From Mycoplasmatota bacterium (GTDB taxonomy: Bacteria; Bacillota_I; Bacilli_A; MAG-NZ), in the NCBI GenBank assembly GCA_018394315.1, contig CP074575.1, positions 558,001-622,000 on the forward strand: a stretch of DNA of 64,000 nucleotides, given 5' to 3'. Shown here piece after piece: positions 33,872-43,568 of this stretch. A program made the position numbers and the translations under genes. Positions within the stretch are counted from its first letter, which is position 1. Each line of letters starts with the position of its first letter. The notes under the pieces are model-generated. The model was given only the letters and a program-made list of their open reading frames with translations, was not told where the DNA came from and did no database searches.

Positions 33872-34547
33872 TACTGAAGACATAATAAGCTTAATTAAAG
33901 AGTCTCAAAAAAGAACCATAGTTGTTGCTTTAATTAAGGGAGAAATTAAAACAGATGCTAGAAATTTTTCTTATGGAGATTTAAACATTTTAATTGATGA
34001 ATATGAAAAGATAGAAGAAGTAATTAAGACACAAAAGGTTGATGATTACTTTTTCTTATCGAACCACAGAAATTCTGCAATACCGCTTTTAGATTATACT
34101 AGTATAAACGCTAGAATTGAACCGGGTGCAGTTATAAGAGATATGGTTGAGATAGGAGATAATGCAATTATTATGATGGGTGCTATCATAAATATTGGAG
34201 CAAAAATAGGAAGCGGTACGATGATTGATATGAATACAGTGGTTGGAGGAAGAGCTATAATTGGTGATAACTGTCATGTAGGTGCGGGTACAGTGATCGC
34301 TGGAGTAATTGAACCTGCTAGTGCAAAACCAGTTGTTATAGGAGATAATGTGACCATTGGAGCAAATGCTGTTATCTTAGAAGGCGTAGAAGTTCAAAAT
34401 GGTGCAGTTATAGGTGCGGGTAGTGTAGTAACTAAGGATGTACTAGAAAACACAGTTGTCGTGGGATCTCCAGCTAGAGCGATAAAGAATAGAGAAGAAG
34501 TAGTCGAGAACAAAATAAGCATAGTAAGTGAATTACGAGAAATGTAG
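33861..34547 (+). CDS. dapH: Tetrahydrodipicolinate N-acetyltransferase
   Basis: Left-handed beta-helix acyltransferase that acetylates tetrahydrodipicolinate, committing the cell to the N-acetyl branch of DAP synthesis. About 228 residues. Residues 65-100 hold the family signature RNSAIPLLDYTSINARIEPGA, followed by hexapeptide repeats (IGDNAIIM, IGSGTMID, IGDNCHVG) and the C-terminal VVGSPARAIK. The start is either ATG 33861 or TTG 33852, and both overlap dapA, so translation is coupled. No dapB or acetyl-DAP deacetylase lies beside it. Confidence 0.92.
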   Translation: MEFSTEDIISLIKESQKRTIVVALIKGEIKTDARNFSYGDLNILIDEYEKIEEVIKTQKVDDYFFLSNHRNSAIPLLDYTSINARIEPGAVIRDMVEIGDNAIIMMGAIINIGAKIGSGTMIDMNTVVGGRAIIGDNCHVGAGTVIAGVIEPASAKPVVIGDNVTIGANAVILEGVEVQNGAVIGAGSVVTKDVLENTVVVGSPARAIKNREEVVENKISIVSELREM

Positions 34548-34556
34548 ACATAGAGT

Positions 34557-34566
34557 ATGTTATAAT
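34557..34566 (+). promoter_or_regulatory. Extended -10 promoter of folD
   Basis: TATGTTATAAT-type box (TGTTATAAT from 34558), 30 bases before the folD start codon and just after dapH. Confidence 0.5.
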
Positions 34567-34595
34567 TGTGTAAGAAAATTAATGGAGGTATTGTT

Positions 34596-35447
34596 ATGCC
34601 AGCTACAGTAATTAGTGGTAGAAAATTATCAAAACAGATTAGAGAAGAATTGAAAGAAAAAGTTGTTCAACTAAATGCAAAATACGGTGACGTTCCTAAG
34701 TTAGTTGTAGTTTTAGTGGGTGATGATCCAGCTAGTATTTCTTATGTTACAGCAAAAGAAAAGGGTGCTAAATATGTTGGATTTGATTCAGAGTTAATTA
34801 GAAAACCAGAATCAATTTCAGAAGAAGAATTACTAAGTTTAATCGATGAACTTAATAATGATGAATCAGTAAATGGTATTTTAGTTCAATTACCTCTACC
34901 AAAACATATTGATGTTGATAAGGTTATTGATCGTATTGCATTAGCAAAAGACGTTGATGGATTCCATCCAGAAAATGTTGGTAACCTACATGTGGGTAGA
35001 CCTGCTTTATTACCTTGTACACCTAAAGGTATTATTACAATGATTAAATCAGCAGGATTAAACATTAGTGGAATGAATGCTGTTATTGTTGGTAGAAGTA
35101 ATTTAGTTGGAAAACCAGCAGCAATGTTACTAATGAACGAAAATGCAACTGTAACAATTACACATAGCCGCACTAAAGATTTAGCAAGTCATACAAAAAA
35201 TGCTGATATTTTAGTAGCAGCAATCGGTAGAGCTAAGTTCATTACAGCTGATATGGTGAAACCTGGAGCAATTGTAATCGATGTTGGAGTTAACAAAGTT
35301 GACGGTAAATTATGTGGTGACGTTGATTATGAACCTATTAGTGAAATTGCAGGATTTATTACACCAGTACCTGGTGGAGTAGGACCTATGACTATTACAA
35401 GTTTATTAGAAAATACGTTAGAGGCATTTATAAATCAAAAGAAATAA
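34596..35447 (+). CDS. folD: Bifunctional methylene-THF dehydrogenase/methenyl-THF cyclohydrolase
   Basis: Interconverts 5,10-methylene- and 10-formyl-THF with NADP. 283 residues. Visible are the catalytic Lys region VTAKEKGAKYVG with SYVTAKE, ILVQLPLPKHID, DVDGFHPENVG, the Rossmann loop VGRSNLVGKPAAMLL and the C-terminal PVPGGVGPMTITSLL. ATG 34596 follows GGAGG; the longer frame adds ten residues. Together with fhs and glyA it completes the C1 path between formate and serine. A strong terminator follows. Confidence 0.97.
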   Translation: MPATVISGRKLSKQIREELKEKVVQLNAKYGDVPKLVVVLVGDDPASISYVTAKEKGAKYVGFDSELIRKPESISEEELLSLIDELNNDESVNGILVQLPLPKHIDVDKVIDRIALAKDVDGFHPENVGNLHVGRPALLPCTPKGIITMIKSAGLNISGMNAVIVGRSNLVGKPAAMLLMNENATVTITHSRTKDLASHTKNADILVAAIGRAKFITADMVKPGAIVIDVGVNKVDGKLCGDVDYEPISEIAGFITPVPGGVGPMTITSLLENTLEAFINQKK

Positions 35448-35480
35448 GTAGTGCAACTTGCACTACTTTTTCTTATTTTT
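35447..35480 (+). terminator. Terminator after folD
   Basis: AGTAGTGCAA/TTGCACTACT stem (35447-35467) with a one-base loop centre, followed by a long T-rich tract. Confidence 0.85.
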
Positions 35481-35511
35481 TTTACCCTACATATAGTAGA
35501 TTCTATTAGAC

Positions 35512-36768
35512 TTACGGATTATCTAAAGCAACACCCACTAAAGGGTATTTAAGCTCAAGTAGTTCTTTTAGAGTAATTCCTCCATCACTGAATAATTTGT
35601 ATACATCGTAGATATCATTATCAATTTTTATTAAGTAGTCCTGACATATGCTACTCTTATAATATGTATATTCCTCATCACTACCATACTCCATGAGTAA
35701 AGGGGTGCAGGCCACTGAGGCTCCTTCTTGTACGACTCTATATAACTCATATCCATTATACTCATTAACTTTGTTATATAAAAGTCCTTTGAATATTTGA
35801 TCATCTTCTGTGATATTTAGTTCTAATTTCTTAATGGTTAATAGTTCTTGTAAAGAATCTATGTCATCAGTGATTATTGATTCAATACCATAATATGAGG
35901 TGTCATTAATAAATAATATTTCGTTCTTTCTATTTTTGTCCATATAAATTGTCCTTGGATTAGTTTCATTTGGAAATGTGATATAAGCTAATTCGATATA
36001 AGGACTAGGATATAAGATGTTAACTCTTGCGTGGAGTTCATATATTTCATAATCCCTAAAATCACCTATCTTGTTATATGATTGATTGTTAATACATCTA
36101 TCACCATCTAGGCCGTCTGCACATTGATATAACTCCTTTTTCTTAACCGGATAACCTAATTCTATTAATTCTTCGAATGTAATCAAACCTTTTCCAATTA
36201 ATGATCCAACATCATACATTTTATCCTTGTATTTAATATATTCTAGATCTCCGGTACAAAAACTGTATTCACAACCCTCGTGTTCATTAACGATTGTTAT
36301 ACAGTCTTCTATTACAGCTCTTATACGACCCTTAGATCTCTTATAGTATATAAAATCTTTATATTCATCTACTTTTTTATAGAGTTCGCCATCATGAACG
36401 TAATCATCTTCATTTTTTTCTATTCTTGAGTAAGGGTAACCCATCTCAAGTAAATTACTATGAGAAAGATTTATATCGTTATTTTCACCTACTGAATAGG
36501 TTTTGCCTTCGTGAATTACTAAGTGTTTATGAATTGGGATTGTCATCTCATAAATGAATTCTGAGTCCATGAAATAATATAAGCCCTCTCCAAAATTTAC
36601 ATCTAACAGATCACTTTTATAAAGCTTAAATTCTTCTGATTCACCAACTCTATTGTACGAGTATCCTTCATAACAGAAATCACCACTTTCACCATCATCA
36701 CACTCTGTCTTCCCACACGCACTGAAAGTTAGAATAATAAGTAAAAATAGAAGATTTAATCTATACAC
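35512..36768 (-). CDS. Four-repeat lipoprotein
   Basis: 418-residue surface lipoprotein. The signal peptide MYRLNLLFLLIILTFSAC ends in a lipobox. The mature part is four divergent repeats of about 100 residues. Each starts with a Y-N/K-K/R-V-x-E-Y/F-x-x-Y/F-x-x-Y element (YNRVGESEEFKLY, YKKVDEYKDFIYY, YNKIGDFRDYEIY, YNKVNEYNGYELY), and most end with an L-E-L-x-Y-P helix (LLEMGYP, LIELGYP, LLELKYP). Cys pairs recur in the units. The unit resembles the small lipoprotein at 18802. The GTG at 36768 was chosen for GAGGGG seven bases upstream. Binding or structural role unknown. Confidence 0.72.
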   Translation of the reverse strand: MYRLNLLFLLIILTFSACGKTECDDGESGDFCYEGYSYNRVGESEEFKLYKSDLLDVNFGEGLYYFMDSEFIYEMTIPIHKHLVIHEGKTYSVGENNDINLSHSNLLEMGYPYSRIEKNEDDYVHDGELYKKVDEYKDFIYYKRSKGRIRAVIEDCITIVNEHEGCEYSFCTGDLEYIKYKDKMYDVGSLIGKGLITFEELIELGYPVKKKELYQCADGLDGDRCINNQSYNKIGDFRDYEIYELHARVNILYPSPYIELAYITFPNETNPRTIYMDKNRKNEILFINDTSYYGIESIITDDIDSLQELLTIKKLELNITEDDQIFKGLLYNKVNEYNGYELYRVVQEGASVACTPLLMEYGSDEEYTYYKSSICQDYLIKIDNDIYDVYKLFSDGGITLKELLELKYPLVGVALDNP

Positions 36769-36843
36769 ATAACCACCCCTCAATATTGAATACTATAAGT
36801 AACTATTAATAGTATACACTGTTACCGGTTATTTGCTAATAAA

Positions 36844-36868
36844 AAACCTCATACAAAATATGAGGTTT
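36844..36868. terminator. Terminator after the M29 aminopeptidase gene
   Basis: AAACCTCATA/TATGAGGTTT stem. On minus it is followed by a T run and lies five bases after the stop. The A-rich and T-rich flanks make it bidirectional in form. Confidence 0.8.
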
Positions 36869-36873
36869 TACTA

Positions 36874-38103
36874 TTATGCCCAGTTACCATTTCTAAAGAT
36901 TGGTGTTACATTACCTTCAGAATCATATGCATCAATTGATAATTCTTTAGAACCAACCATAAAGTCAACGTGTGTTAAACTTATGTTTGCACCTGCTTCT
37001 AATAGTTGATCTTCGCTCATTTCAGTTCCATCTTTAAGTGTGTAAGGATAAGCCTTACCTAATGCGAAATGACAAGATGCATTTTCATCATATAGAGTGT
37101 TATAGAAAATTGTATTTAAGTTCGAGATTGGAGAATCAACTGGAACTAATGCAACTTCACCTAAATATTTTACTCCTTCATCCATTTCTAGTAATTTAGC
37201 AAGGCTTTCTTTTCCGACTTTGGCATCAAAATCAACTACCTTACCGTTCTCAAATACAAACGAGAAATCTTCAATTAAGTTCCCATTTAGATTAAGTGGC
37301 ATTGTTGAACTTAGTGTACCATTCACGCCATTTCGCTTATTTAGTGTAAATACTTCTTCTGTAGGAATATTAGGAATAAATGATTTATCATCTGTAGCAA
37401 TTTTTGGACCAGCTACCCAAATGTGATTCTTAGGTAATTCAACTGTTAAGTCAGTACCAGGAGCCTTATAATGTAACTTAACAAATTTCTTTTCATTTAG
37501 AAATTGTTTTTTATTGTTCAAATGGTCTTCATGTTCATTCCATGCTTTAATAGGATCGTCCTGATCAACTCTTGTACATGCAAAGATATATTCCCATAAC
37601 TTTTCAACAGCTTCTTCAGGTTCTACATTAGGGAATACAGTTTTTGCCCATGCCTCAGATGGCATTGCTCCAAGACTCCATCTAACTTTACCTGACATTA
37701 CTTCAGTAGAAATCGGCTTCATCTTTATTGCATTTTCTTTACTTACTTTTGCAAGTAATGATGGATCTACTCCCGCAAGTAATTTTGGATCACTTGCTAT
37801 AATTGAAAGCATAGCAGCTCCGTTATCAAGAACTTCTCTATATTTCATTATAGAGTATTCAGGTATGTTGAGTAGAACATCTTCATTTGCGTAGTCAAAT
37901 GAAATTCTAGTTAACTTACCATAATTCCAATTTATATGGACGCGACCAGATTTGATGTCTTTATAAGCTATTGTTACTATTTCTTCAACCAAGTCTTTTG
38001 CGTCTATTGGAGCACTTAATAAGAGCTCTTGACCCTCTTGTAAATTTACTCCCTTTCTTAGTAGTAAATTTGCATACTTCTTTAAATGATTTCTTAGTTT
38101 CAT
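36874..38103 (-). CDS. M29-family metalloaminopeptidase (AmpS/PepS type)
   Basis: 409-residue cytosolic aminopeptidase of the thermophilic-type M29 family that removes N-terminal residues with a two-metal site. Visible are the N-terminal KYANLLLRKGVNLQEGQ, NIPTEEVFT with metal-ligand Glu, HFALGKAYP with ligand His, and the terminal HVDFMVGS, all family hallmarks. The ATG at 38103 follows GAGGTG; the longer frame adds 18 residues. It is downstream of a PepT-like gene by 17 bases, so the two peptidases form one unit for peptide use. Confidence 0.92.
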   Translation of the reverse strand: MKLRNHLKKYANLLLRKGVNLQEGQELLLSAPIDAKDLVEEIVTIAYKDIKSGRVHINWNYGKLTRISFDYANEDVLLNIPEYSIMKYREVLDNGAAMLSIIASDPKLLAGVDPSLLAKVSKENAIKMKPISTEVMSGKVRWSLGAMPSEAWAKTVFPNVEPEEAVEKLWEYIFACTRVDQDDPIKAWNEHEDHLNNKKQFLNEKKFVKLHYKAPGTDLTVELPKNHIWVAGPKIATDDKSFIPNIPTEEVFTLNKRNGVNGTLSSTMPLNLNGNLIEDFSFVFENGKVVDFDAKVGKESLAKLLEMDEGVKYLGEVALVPVDSPISNLNTIFYNTLYDENASCHFALGKAYPYTLKDGTEMSEDQLLEAGANISLTHVDFMVGSKELSIDAYDSEGNVTPIFRNGNWA

Positions 38104-38120
38104 TAATTCACCTCGGCTTT

Positions 38121-39224
38121 TTATTTTAAAGTTAGATACTTTAATAGAAATTCGCAAGAAGAAGTCATTATATCTAAATCAATATATTCTTCTAATGTAT
38201 GTGCTTTATACATACCAGTTGATACTATAACTGGACTAATTCCATGACTAGCGTATATATTACCGTCACTTCCTCCCCCGGTAGAAGTTAAGCAAACTTC
38301 AATGTTCATCGATCTAAATGTTTCTACAATCTCACTGACAAATTTTGAATCAGTATTAGTTTTAAGTGAAGGATATGAATTTATAACGTCTACGTCAACC
38401 TTGGCACCGTAATATTTAGCTGCTTCTTCAAAGCAATCTATCATATGATTGGTTTGTTTTTCTAATTTTTCATCGGATAAACTTCTAGCTTCACAATTTA
38501 ACGTAACCTCTGGCATAACGATGTTAGTAGCTAATCCACCCTTTACTACACCAATGTTAGCAGTAGTTTCTTCGTCAATTCGACCAATTTTCATATTGCT
38601 AATGGCTCTTGATGCAACTTGTAATGCATTAATACCATCTTCAGGTTTACCACCAGCATGAGCTGCTTTTCCGTGAACCTTTACATCGATTTTATTTTGT
38701 GCGATTGCACTAACGACAACATTTTCAAGTGACCCTCCGGTATCAAATACAATACAATTTTTAGCGGTTAATTTACTATAATCTGCGTTTTTAGCTCCGT
38801 TCAATCCACCTTCTTCATAAATTGTGAATAAAACTTCTATTGGTCTACTCCTCAACTTATTTTCTTTTATCATTGTTAGTGCTTCAATGATAATTGCGAT
38901 ACCACTTTTATCATCAGCTCCAAGAATCGTTGTTCCATCACTTGTGATAATATTGCCTTTTATTATTGGTTTTATCCCAAGTCCAGGTTGAACTGTATCC
39001 ATATGAGCTGAGAGCATTACTGGTTCACCTTCGCCAGGTATGCTGAAGTAGATATTATTTCCATTGCTGTTACACTTTGAACCTGCTGAATCCGTTTCTG
39101 GATTAAAACCTAAATCCTTTAGTTCTTTGATTAGGTATTCCATCATTTCTTTTTCGTAATGTGTTTCACTATCTATTGAAACGTATTCCATAAATTTTTT
39201 TATCATTCTATCTTTATTAATCAT
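38121..39224 (-). CDS. M20-family peptidase T-like aminopeptidase
   Basis: 367 residues. Zinc-ligand motifs are seen: SAHMDTVQPG (about 71-80), GADDKSG with the bridging Asp, and EEGGLNGA with the catalytic Glu. The dimerisation insert is AHAGGKPEDGINA, and TSTGGGSDGN with the final AHTLEEY His close the site. The pattern matches PepT-like tri/dipeptidases rather than DapE-type deacylases, although M20 assignments by eye are not absolute. AAGGAG precedes the ATG. It is expressed with the M29 gene. Confidence 0.88.
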   Translation of the reverse strand: MINKDRMIKKFMEYVSIDSETHYEKEMMEYLIKELKDLGFNPETDSAGSKCNSNGNNIYFSIPGEGEPVMLSAHMDTVQPGLGIKPIIKGNIITSDGTTILGADDKSGIAIIIEALTMIKENKLRSRPIEVLFTIYEEGGLNGAKNADYSKLTAKNCIVFDTGGSLENVVVSAIAQNKIDVKVHGKAAHAGGKPEDGINALQVASRAISNMKIGRIDEETTANIGVVKGGLATNIVMPEVTLNCEARSLSDEKLEKQTNHMIDCFEEAAKYYGAKVDVDVINSYPSLKTNTDSKFVSEIVETFRSMNIEVCLTSTGGGSDGNIYASHGISPVIVSTGMYKAHTLEEYIDLDIMTSSCEFLLKYLTLK

Positions 39225-39264
39225 AGGGTCTCCTTATTAAGAAAAGACTTCATTTGAAGTCTAT

Positions 39265-40704
39265 TTATCTTTTTTCCCATTTAAGTATAGGATTTCTTGC
39301 TGCAGTCGCTTCATCTAATCTTCTAACGGGAGTATTATATGGAGCATGTTTTAAATATTCTGGTTTTTCTTTTGCTTCTTTAGCAATTAATTTAAGTGCT
39401 TCAATAAATGCGTCTAATGATTGTTTACTTTCAGTTTCAGTAGGTTCGATCATCATTGCTTCTTTAACGATTAATGGGAAATACACTGTTGGTGCATGGA
39501 ACCCTAGGTCTAATAAGCGTTTAGCAATATCTAGTGTAGTTACACCAGTTGATTTATCAATTAAACCATCGAATACAAACTCATGTTTACAAACCTCATC
39601 AATAGGTAGTAAATAATCATCTTTTAACGAATGCATTAAATAGTTTGCGTTTAATACGGCCATTTTTGATACTTCTTTTAGACCGTTGTTACCCATTGTA
39701 AGGATATATGTATAAGCTCTTACTAACACGCCAAAGTTTCCGTAGAATCCAGTTATTTGTCCAATTGAATTTGGCATATCATAATTTAATTTAAACTTTT
39801 CATCTTTTTTAACTACTTCAGGAACTGGTAAGAATTGTTCTAAGTGTTTTAATACACCAACAGGGCCTGAACCTGGTCCACCTCCACCATGAGGCGTTGA
39901 GAATGTTTTATGTAAATTTAAATGAATGATGTCAAATCCCATATCTCCAGGTCTAGATTGACCCATAATAGCATTTAGATTTGCTCCATCATAGTATAAT
40001 AATCCACCTTGACCATGAACTATTTCTTTGATTTCTACGATATCCTTTTCGTAAATACCTAATGTATTTGGATTTGTTAACATAATTCCAGCAATTTCAT
40101 CGTTCATTGCTTGTTTTAAAGACTCAATATTAACTGTCCCATCCGGATTAGACTTAACTTCAACTATGCCATATCCAGCTACCGTAGCGCTTGCTGGATT
40201 TGTCCCATGAGCTGAATCCGGAACTATTACTTTTGTACGTTTAGTATCATTGTTGTGTTCATGATATGCTTTCATTATCATTAGTCCAACTAATTCACCA
40301 TGTGCTCCTGCAAATGGATTTAATGATACCTTAGACATTCCAGTAACTTCAGCCAAAGAATTACTCAAGTTATACATTAATTCTAGTGAACCCTGAGCAA
40401 AGTCTTGATTTACTAGAGGATGTGTATTCTGGAAGAAATAATTAGCTGCCATATCTTCGTTGATTTTTGGATTGTATTTCATTGTACAAGATCCTAATGG
40501 ATAGAAACCTGTATCAACACCAAAGTTTTTATTTGATAAGTTTACGTAATGTCTCATCACTTCATTTTCACTTACTTCAGGGAGAACTAACTCTGAAGTT
40601 CTTTTTAATTCTTTAGGTAATTGATATGATTCTATTTCACATTCTGGTAACGAGTAACCTACTCTATTTTCTCTTGAAAGTTCAAATATTAATTTATCGT
40701 ACAT
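39265..40704 (-). CDS. gcvPB: Glycine dehydrogenase (decarboxylating) subunit 2
   Basis: PLP-binding half of the P-protein, which decarboxylates glycine and passes the aminomethyl group to lipoyl-GcvH. 479 residues, normal. The PLP-lysine site is in [17 protein letters not shown] (about residues 265-280), preceded by GAHGELVGL and [11 protein letters not shown]. It starts one base after the gcvPA stop and is last in the operon gcvT-gcvH-gcvPA-gcvPB. A weak, T-poor end is seen after it; no clear terminator hairpin. Confidence 0.97.
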   Translation of the reverse strand: MYDKLIFELSRENRVGYSLPECEIESYQLPKELKRTSELVLPEVSENEVMRHYVNLSNKNFGVDTGFYPLGSCTMKYNPKINEDMAANYFFQNTHPLVNQDFAQGSLELMYNLSNSLAEVTGMSKVSLNPFAGAHGELVGLMIMKAYHEHNNDTKRTKVIVPDSAHGTNPASATVAGYGIVEVKSNPDGTVNIESLKQAMNDEIAGIMLTNPNTLGIYEKDIVEIKEIVHGQGGLLYYDGANLNAIMGQSRPGDMGFDIIHLNLHKTFSTPHGGGGPGSGPVGVLKHLEQFLPVPEVVKKDEKFKLNYDMPNSIGQITGFYGNFGVLVRAYTYILTMGNNGLKEVSKMAVLNANYLMHSLKDDYLLPIDEVCKHEFVFDGLIDKSTGVTTLDIAKRLLDLGFHAPTVYFPLIVKEAMMIEPTETESKQSLDAFIEALKLIAKEAKEKPEYLKHAPYNTPVRRLDEATAARNPILKWEKR

Positions 40705-40705
40705 A

Positions 40706-42022
40706 TTATAACTCCTTCAAACAGTTCAAGAATTTTTCGATTTCTTGTTTTGTTCTTTTTTCCGTTACACAGAATAGAATGTGATTGTTACCTAAATCAA
40801 TACCAGGAACGATTGAGCATGATTCTAATGCTTTTTTAACTTCAGTATATGGAACTTTCGATTCAACTACAAATTCATTAAAGAATTCACCAGTATAAAC
40901 TTTATCGAAGTTTTCCATCTTAATAATTTCATTATATACAAAGTGTGATTTTTGATAGTTTTGAGTAGCTACATCAATCATACCTTGTTTTCCCATTGTT
41001 GCTAGGTAGATAGTAGTTGCTAATACGTTTAATGATTGGTTAGAACAAATATTTGAATTTGCTTTTTCTCTCCTAATATGTTGTTCACGAGCTTGTAAAG
41101 TTAACACAAATGCTCTTTTTCCATCAACGTCTACTGTTTCTCCGCAAATTCTACCTGGCATTTTTCTCATTAATTTTTTAGTTGTGGTCATAAATCCTAA
41201 GTAAGGTCCACCATAACTCATAGGAATACCTAATACTTGGGCATCACCAACTACAATATCTGCTCCTATTTGACCTGGAGTTTTTAGTAGCGGAAGCATT
41301 AATGGATTTACACCCATAATAAGTAATGACTTATTTCCATGAATTTCTTCAACTACTGATGATGGATCTTCAATCAAACCATTATAGTTTGGAGATTGTA
41401 TAAATAACCCTGAAATTGTTTTATCTAGTTTGTCTAAGACTTCTTGATAATCAGTAATACCATCTACAGTATCAATAATTTCAACTTCAAAACCACGGAA
41501 TCTAGCGTATGTTTTAATTACACTAATATAAGATGGGTTAACTGCACCAGAAACAAGAATCTTGTTTCTTCTAGTTGCACTATTTGCCATCATAGAAGCT
41601 TCAGCTGCACCGGTATATGCGTCGTATAATGAAGCGTTAGATACTTCCATATCTGTTAAGTTACACATCATTGTTTGATACTCAAATATATATTGTAAAG
41701 TACCTTGTGAAACTTCAGGTTGATATGGAGTATAAGCAGTTATAAATTCACTTCTATCAATAATGTGTTTTGTGATACTTGGAATATAATGATCATATGC
41801 TCCAGCTCCAACGAAAGGTACCATACCGATTTTGTTTTTATGTGAAATAGAATTGATTCGTTCTATAACTTCTAATTCACTTAAACCTTTTTCTAAGTTA
41901 TAATCTTTTTTGAACTTTACACTATCTGGAATATCAATAAACAAATCATCAATCGAATTAATTCCGATAGTTTTAAGCATTTCTTTTATATCTTGTTCAG
42001 TATGTGGAATGTATTTATTCAT
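40706..42022 (-). CDS. gcvPA: Glycine dehydrogenase (decarboxylating) subunit 1
   Basis: Alpha half of the split P-protein, 438 residues, which pairs with GcvPB. Visible are the N-terminal [13 protein letters not shown], the [13 protein letters not shown] loop, [13 protein letters not shown] and YGGPYLGF. Its start overlaps the gcvH stop region, as is usual in tightly packed gcv operons. The split form is typical of Bacillota. Confidence 0.97.
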   Translation of the reverse strand: MNKYIPHTEQDIKEMLKTIGINSIDDLFIDIPDSVKFKKDYNLEKGLSELEVIERINSISHKNKIGMVPFVGAGAYDHYIPSITKHIIDRSEFITAYTPYQPEVSQGTLQYIFEYQTMMCNLTDMEVSNASLYDAYTGAAEASMMANSATRRNKILVSGAVNPSYISVIKTYARFRGFEVEIIDTVDGITDYQEVLDKLDKTISGLFIQSPNYNGLIEDPSSVVEEIHGNKSLLIMGVNPLMLPLLKTPGQIGADIVVGDAQVLGIPMSYGGPYLGFMTTTKKLMRKMPGRICGETVDVDGKRAFVLTLQAREQHIRREKANSNICSNQSLNVLATTIYLATMGKQGMIDVATQNYQKSHFVYNEIIKMENFDKVYTGEFFNEFVVESKVPYTEVKKALESCSIVPGIDLGNNHILFCVTEKRTKQEIEKFLNCLKEL

Positions 42023-42396
42023 TATGCAGTGAACTCTTTATATGCAGTAGCGTTCATTAATGATTCTAACTCAGATTCATTGCTTAACTCGACTTTGAAA
42101 ATCCACGCATTAAATGGATCTTCGTTAACAGATTCAGGAGCATCTTCTAAATTTTCGTTAACTTCAACAATTTTACCACTAACTGGAGTCAGTACATCTG
42201 ACGCAGCTTTAACAGACTCAATTGCACCGATTGGATCGTTAGCACCAAATTCATCATCAAGATCTGGTAATTCAACGAATACAATTTCCCCAAGTTGAGA
42301 TTGTGCGAAATCAGTAATTCCAACTGTAGCTATCTTACCTTCAACTTTTATCCATTCATGATCATTTGAATAAAATAAACCTTCTACTATTTTCAT
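42022..42396 (-). CDS. gcvH: Glycine cleavage system H protein
   Basis: Lipoyl carrier that shuttles the aminomethyl group between P, T and L proteins. 124 residues. The lipoylation site is the Lys in GAIESVKAASD (about residue 63), and the HEWIKVEG start is typical. It is placed between gcvT and gcvPA. The lipoate enzymes LplA and LipA needed to modify it are encoded divergently just upstream of gcvT. Confidence 0.97.
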   Translation of the reverse strand: MKIVEGLFYSNDHEWIKVEGKIATVGITDFAQSQLGEIVFVELPDLDDEFGANDPIGAIESVKAASDVLTPVSGKIVEVNENLEDAPESVNEDPFNAWIFKVELSNESELESLMNATAYKEFTA

Positions 42397-42410
42397 TTCA
42401 CTTTTCTCCT

Positions 42411-43475
42411 TTATTTTTTATAGTTCTTATTCATAAATTTTCTTGAAACTATTTTAGCTTTTAGCTTACGATTTCTAACTTGAATGTAAACTATATCGCC
42501 AAGTTTATAATTAACCGGAATAAGTGCTAAAGCAACTGATCTATCTAACATATACCCAGTTGTGATTTCACCGATTTCCTCTTCATCAATATTTAAGACT
42601 TTATATCCGTGTCTAGGGATACCTTTATCGATTAATTCAATCCCTGCACTTTTAAGTTTTCTATTTTCTTTAATTTCTTTTAGCGCATCTCTACCAATAA
42701 AATCTACATCTAGTTTAACAAACATCCCTAAACTAGCTTCAATTGGATTGATTTGATCACTTATTTCGTTTCCGTATAATGGTAACGTAGCTTCAAACCT
42801 TAAGGTGTCTCTTGCACCTAAACCAATTGGCATAGCTCCTAACGCTAATAGTTTTTCCCAGATATTTATGATATCGTAAGAGTAAATTTCAAATCCATCT
42901 TCACCAGTATATCCTGTTCTTGATACTATACACTCTTTACCGTCTACGGTAATTTCTTCAAATGTGAAAAACGTAATTTTAGATAAATCATGATTAGTTA
43001 ATTTTTGCAACATTTCTTCAGCTTTAGGACCTTGAATAGCTACTTCAGACATGTCGGATTTGTCAGTTAAATTTACACCGAATGAATTGTTCTTATTTAA
43101 CCATGCGAAATCCTTGTCTTTATTCGATGCATTTACAACTAATAAGTATTTTTCATTATCATACTTATATACTAATAAATCATCTACTACGGTTCCGTTT
43201 TCATAACACATTAATCCATATAATACTTGATTGTTTGCTTGTTCAGTAATGTCGTTTGTAAAGATGTATTGAACAAATTCGGTTGCCTTATCACCTTCAA
43301 CTAATATTTCTCCCATATGCGAAACATCAAAGATACCAGCATTGCTTCTAACAGCAGCATGTTCAGCTTTAATTCCTTCATATTGGATAGGCATTTGGTA
43401 TCCTGTGAATTCAACCATCTTAGCACCTAATTTTACGTGATTATCATATAAAGCAGTCCTTTTCAAATTGCTCAA
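42411..43475 (-). CDS. gcvT: Aminomethyltransferase (T protein)
   Basis: Transfers the methylene group from aminomethyl-lipoyl-GcvH to THF, giving methylene-THF and ammonia. 354 residues. Visible are the MVEFTGYQMPIQY start region, FDVSHMGEI, GYTGEDGFEIY and GLGARDTLRFEA. A TTG at 43475 is the probable start, eight bases after AGGAGG; an upstream GTG overlaps the ribosome binding site. The 94 bases to the divergent lplA start leave no room for a glycine riboswitch. Confidence 0.95.
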   Translation of the reverse strand: MSNLKRTALYDNHVKLGAKMVEFTGYQMPIQYEGIKAEHAAVRSNAGIFDVSHMGEILVEGDKATEFVQYIFTNDITEQANNQVLYGLMCYENGTVVDDLLVYKYDNEKYLLVVNASNKDKDFAWLNKNNSFGVNLTDKSDMSEVAIQGPKAEEMLQKLTNHDLSKITFFTFEEITVDGKECIVSRTGYTGEDGFEIYSYDIINIWEKLLALGAMPIGLGARDTLRFEATLPLYGNEISDQINPIEASLGMFVKLDVDFIGRDALKEIKENRKLKSAGIELIDKGIPRHGYKVLNIDEEEIGEITTGYMLDRSVALALIPVNYKLGDIVYIQVRNRKLKAKIVSRKFMNKNYKK

Positions 43476-43568
43476 TGACCCCACCTCCTATTCACAATAT
43501 TATTATACATTAAATGGGCTTTTTATCAATGAATTATGCTATAATAATTTTGGTTAAGGGGTGAAATT

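Noticed and set aside
35512..35525. ACGGATTATC resembling an array repeat
   Set aside because: It is the coding end of the four-repeat lipoprotein gene and matches only seven bases.
38121..39224. M20 peptidase as the missing acetyl-DAP deacetylase
   Set aside because: Its motifs fit PepT-like peptidases and it is paired with an M29 aminopeptidase, not with the dap operon.
43476..43568. Glycine riboswitch upstream of gcvT
   Set aside because: Only about 94 bases separate the divergent starts and no glycine-aptamer-like pattern is seen.
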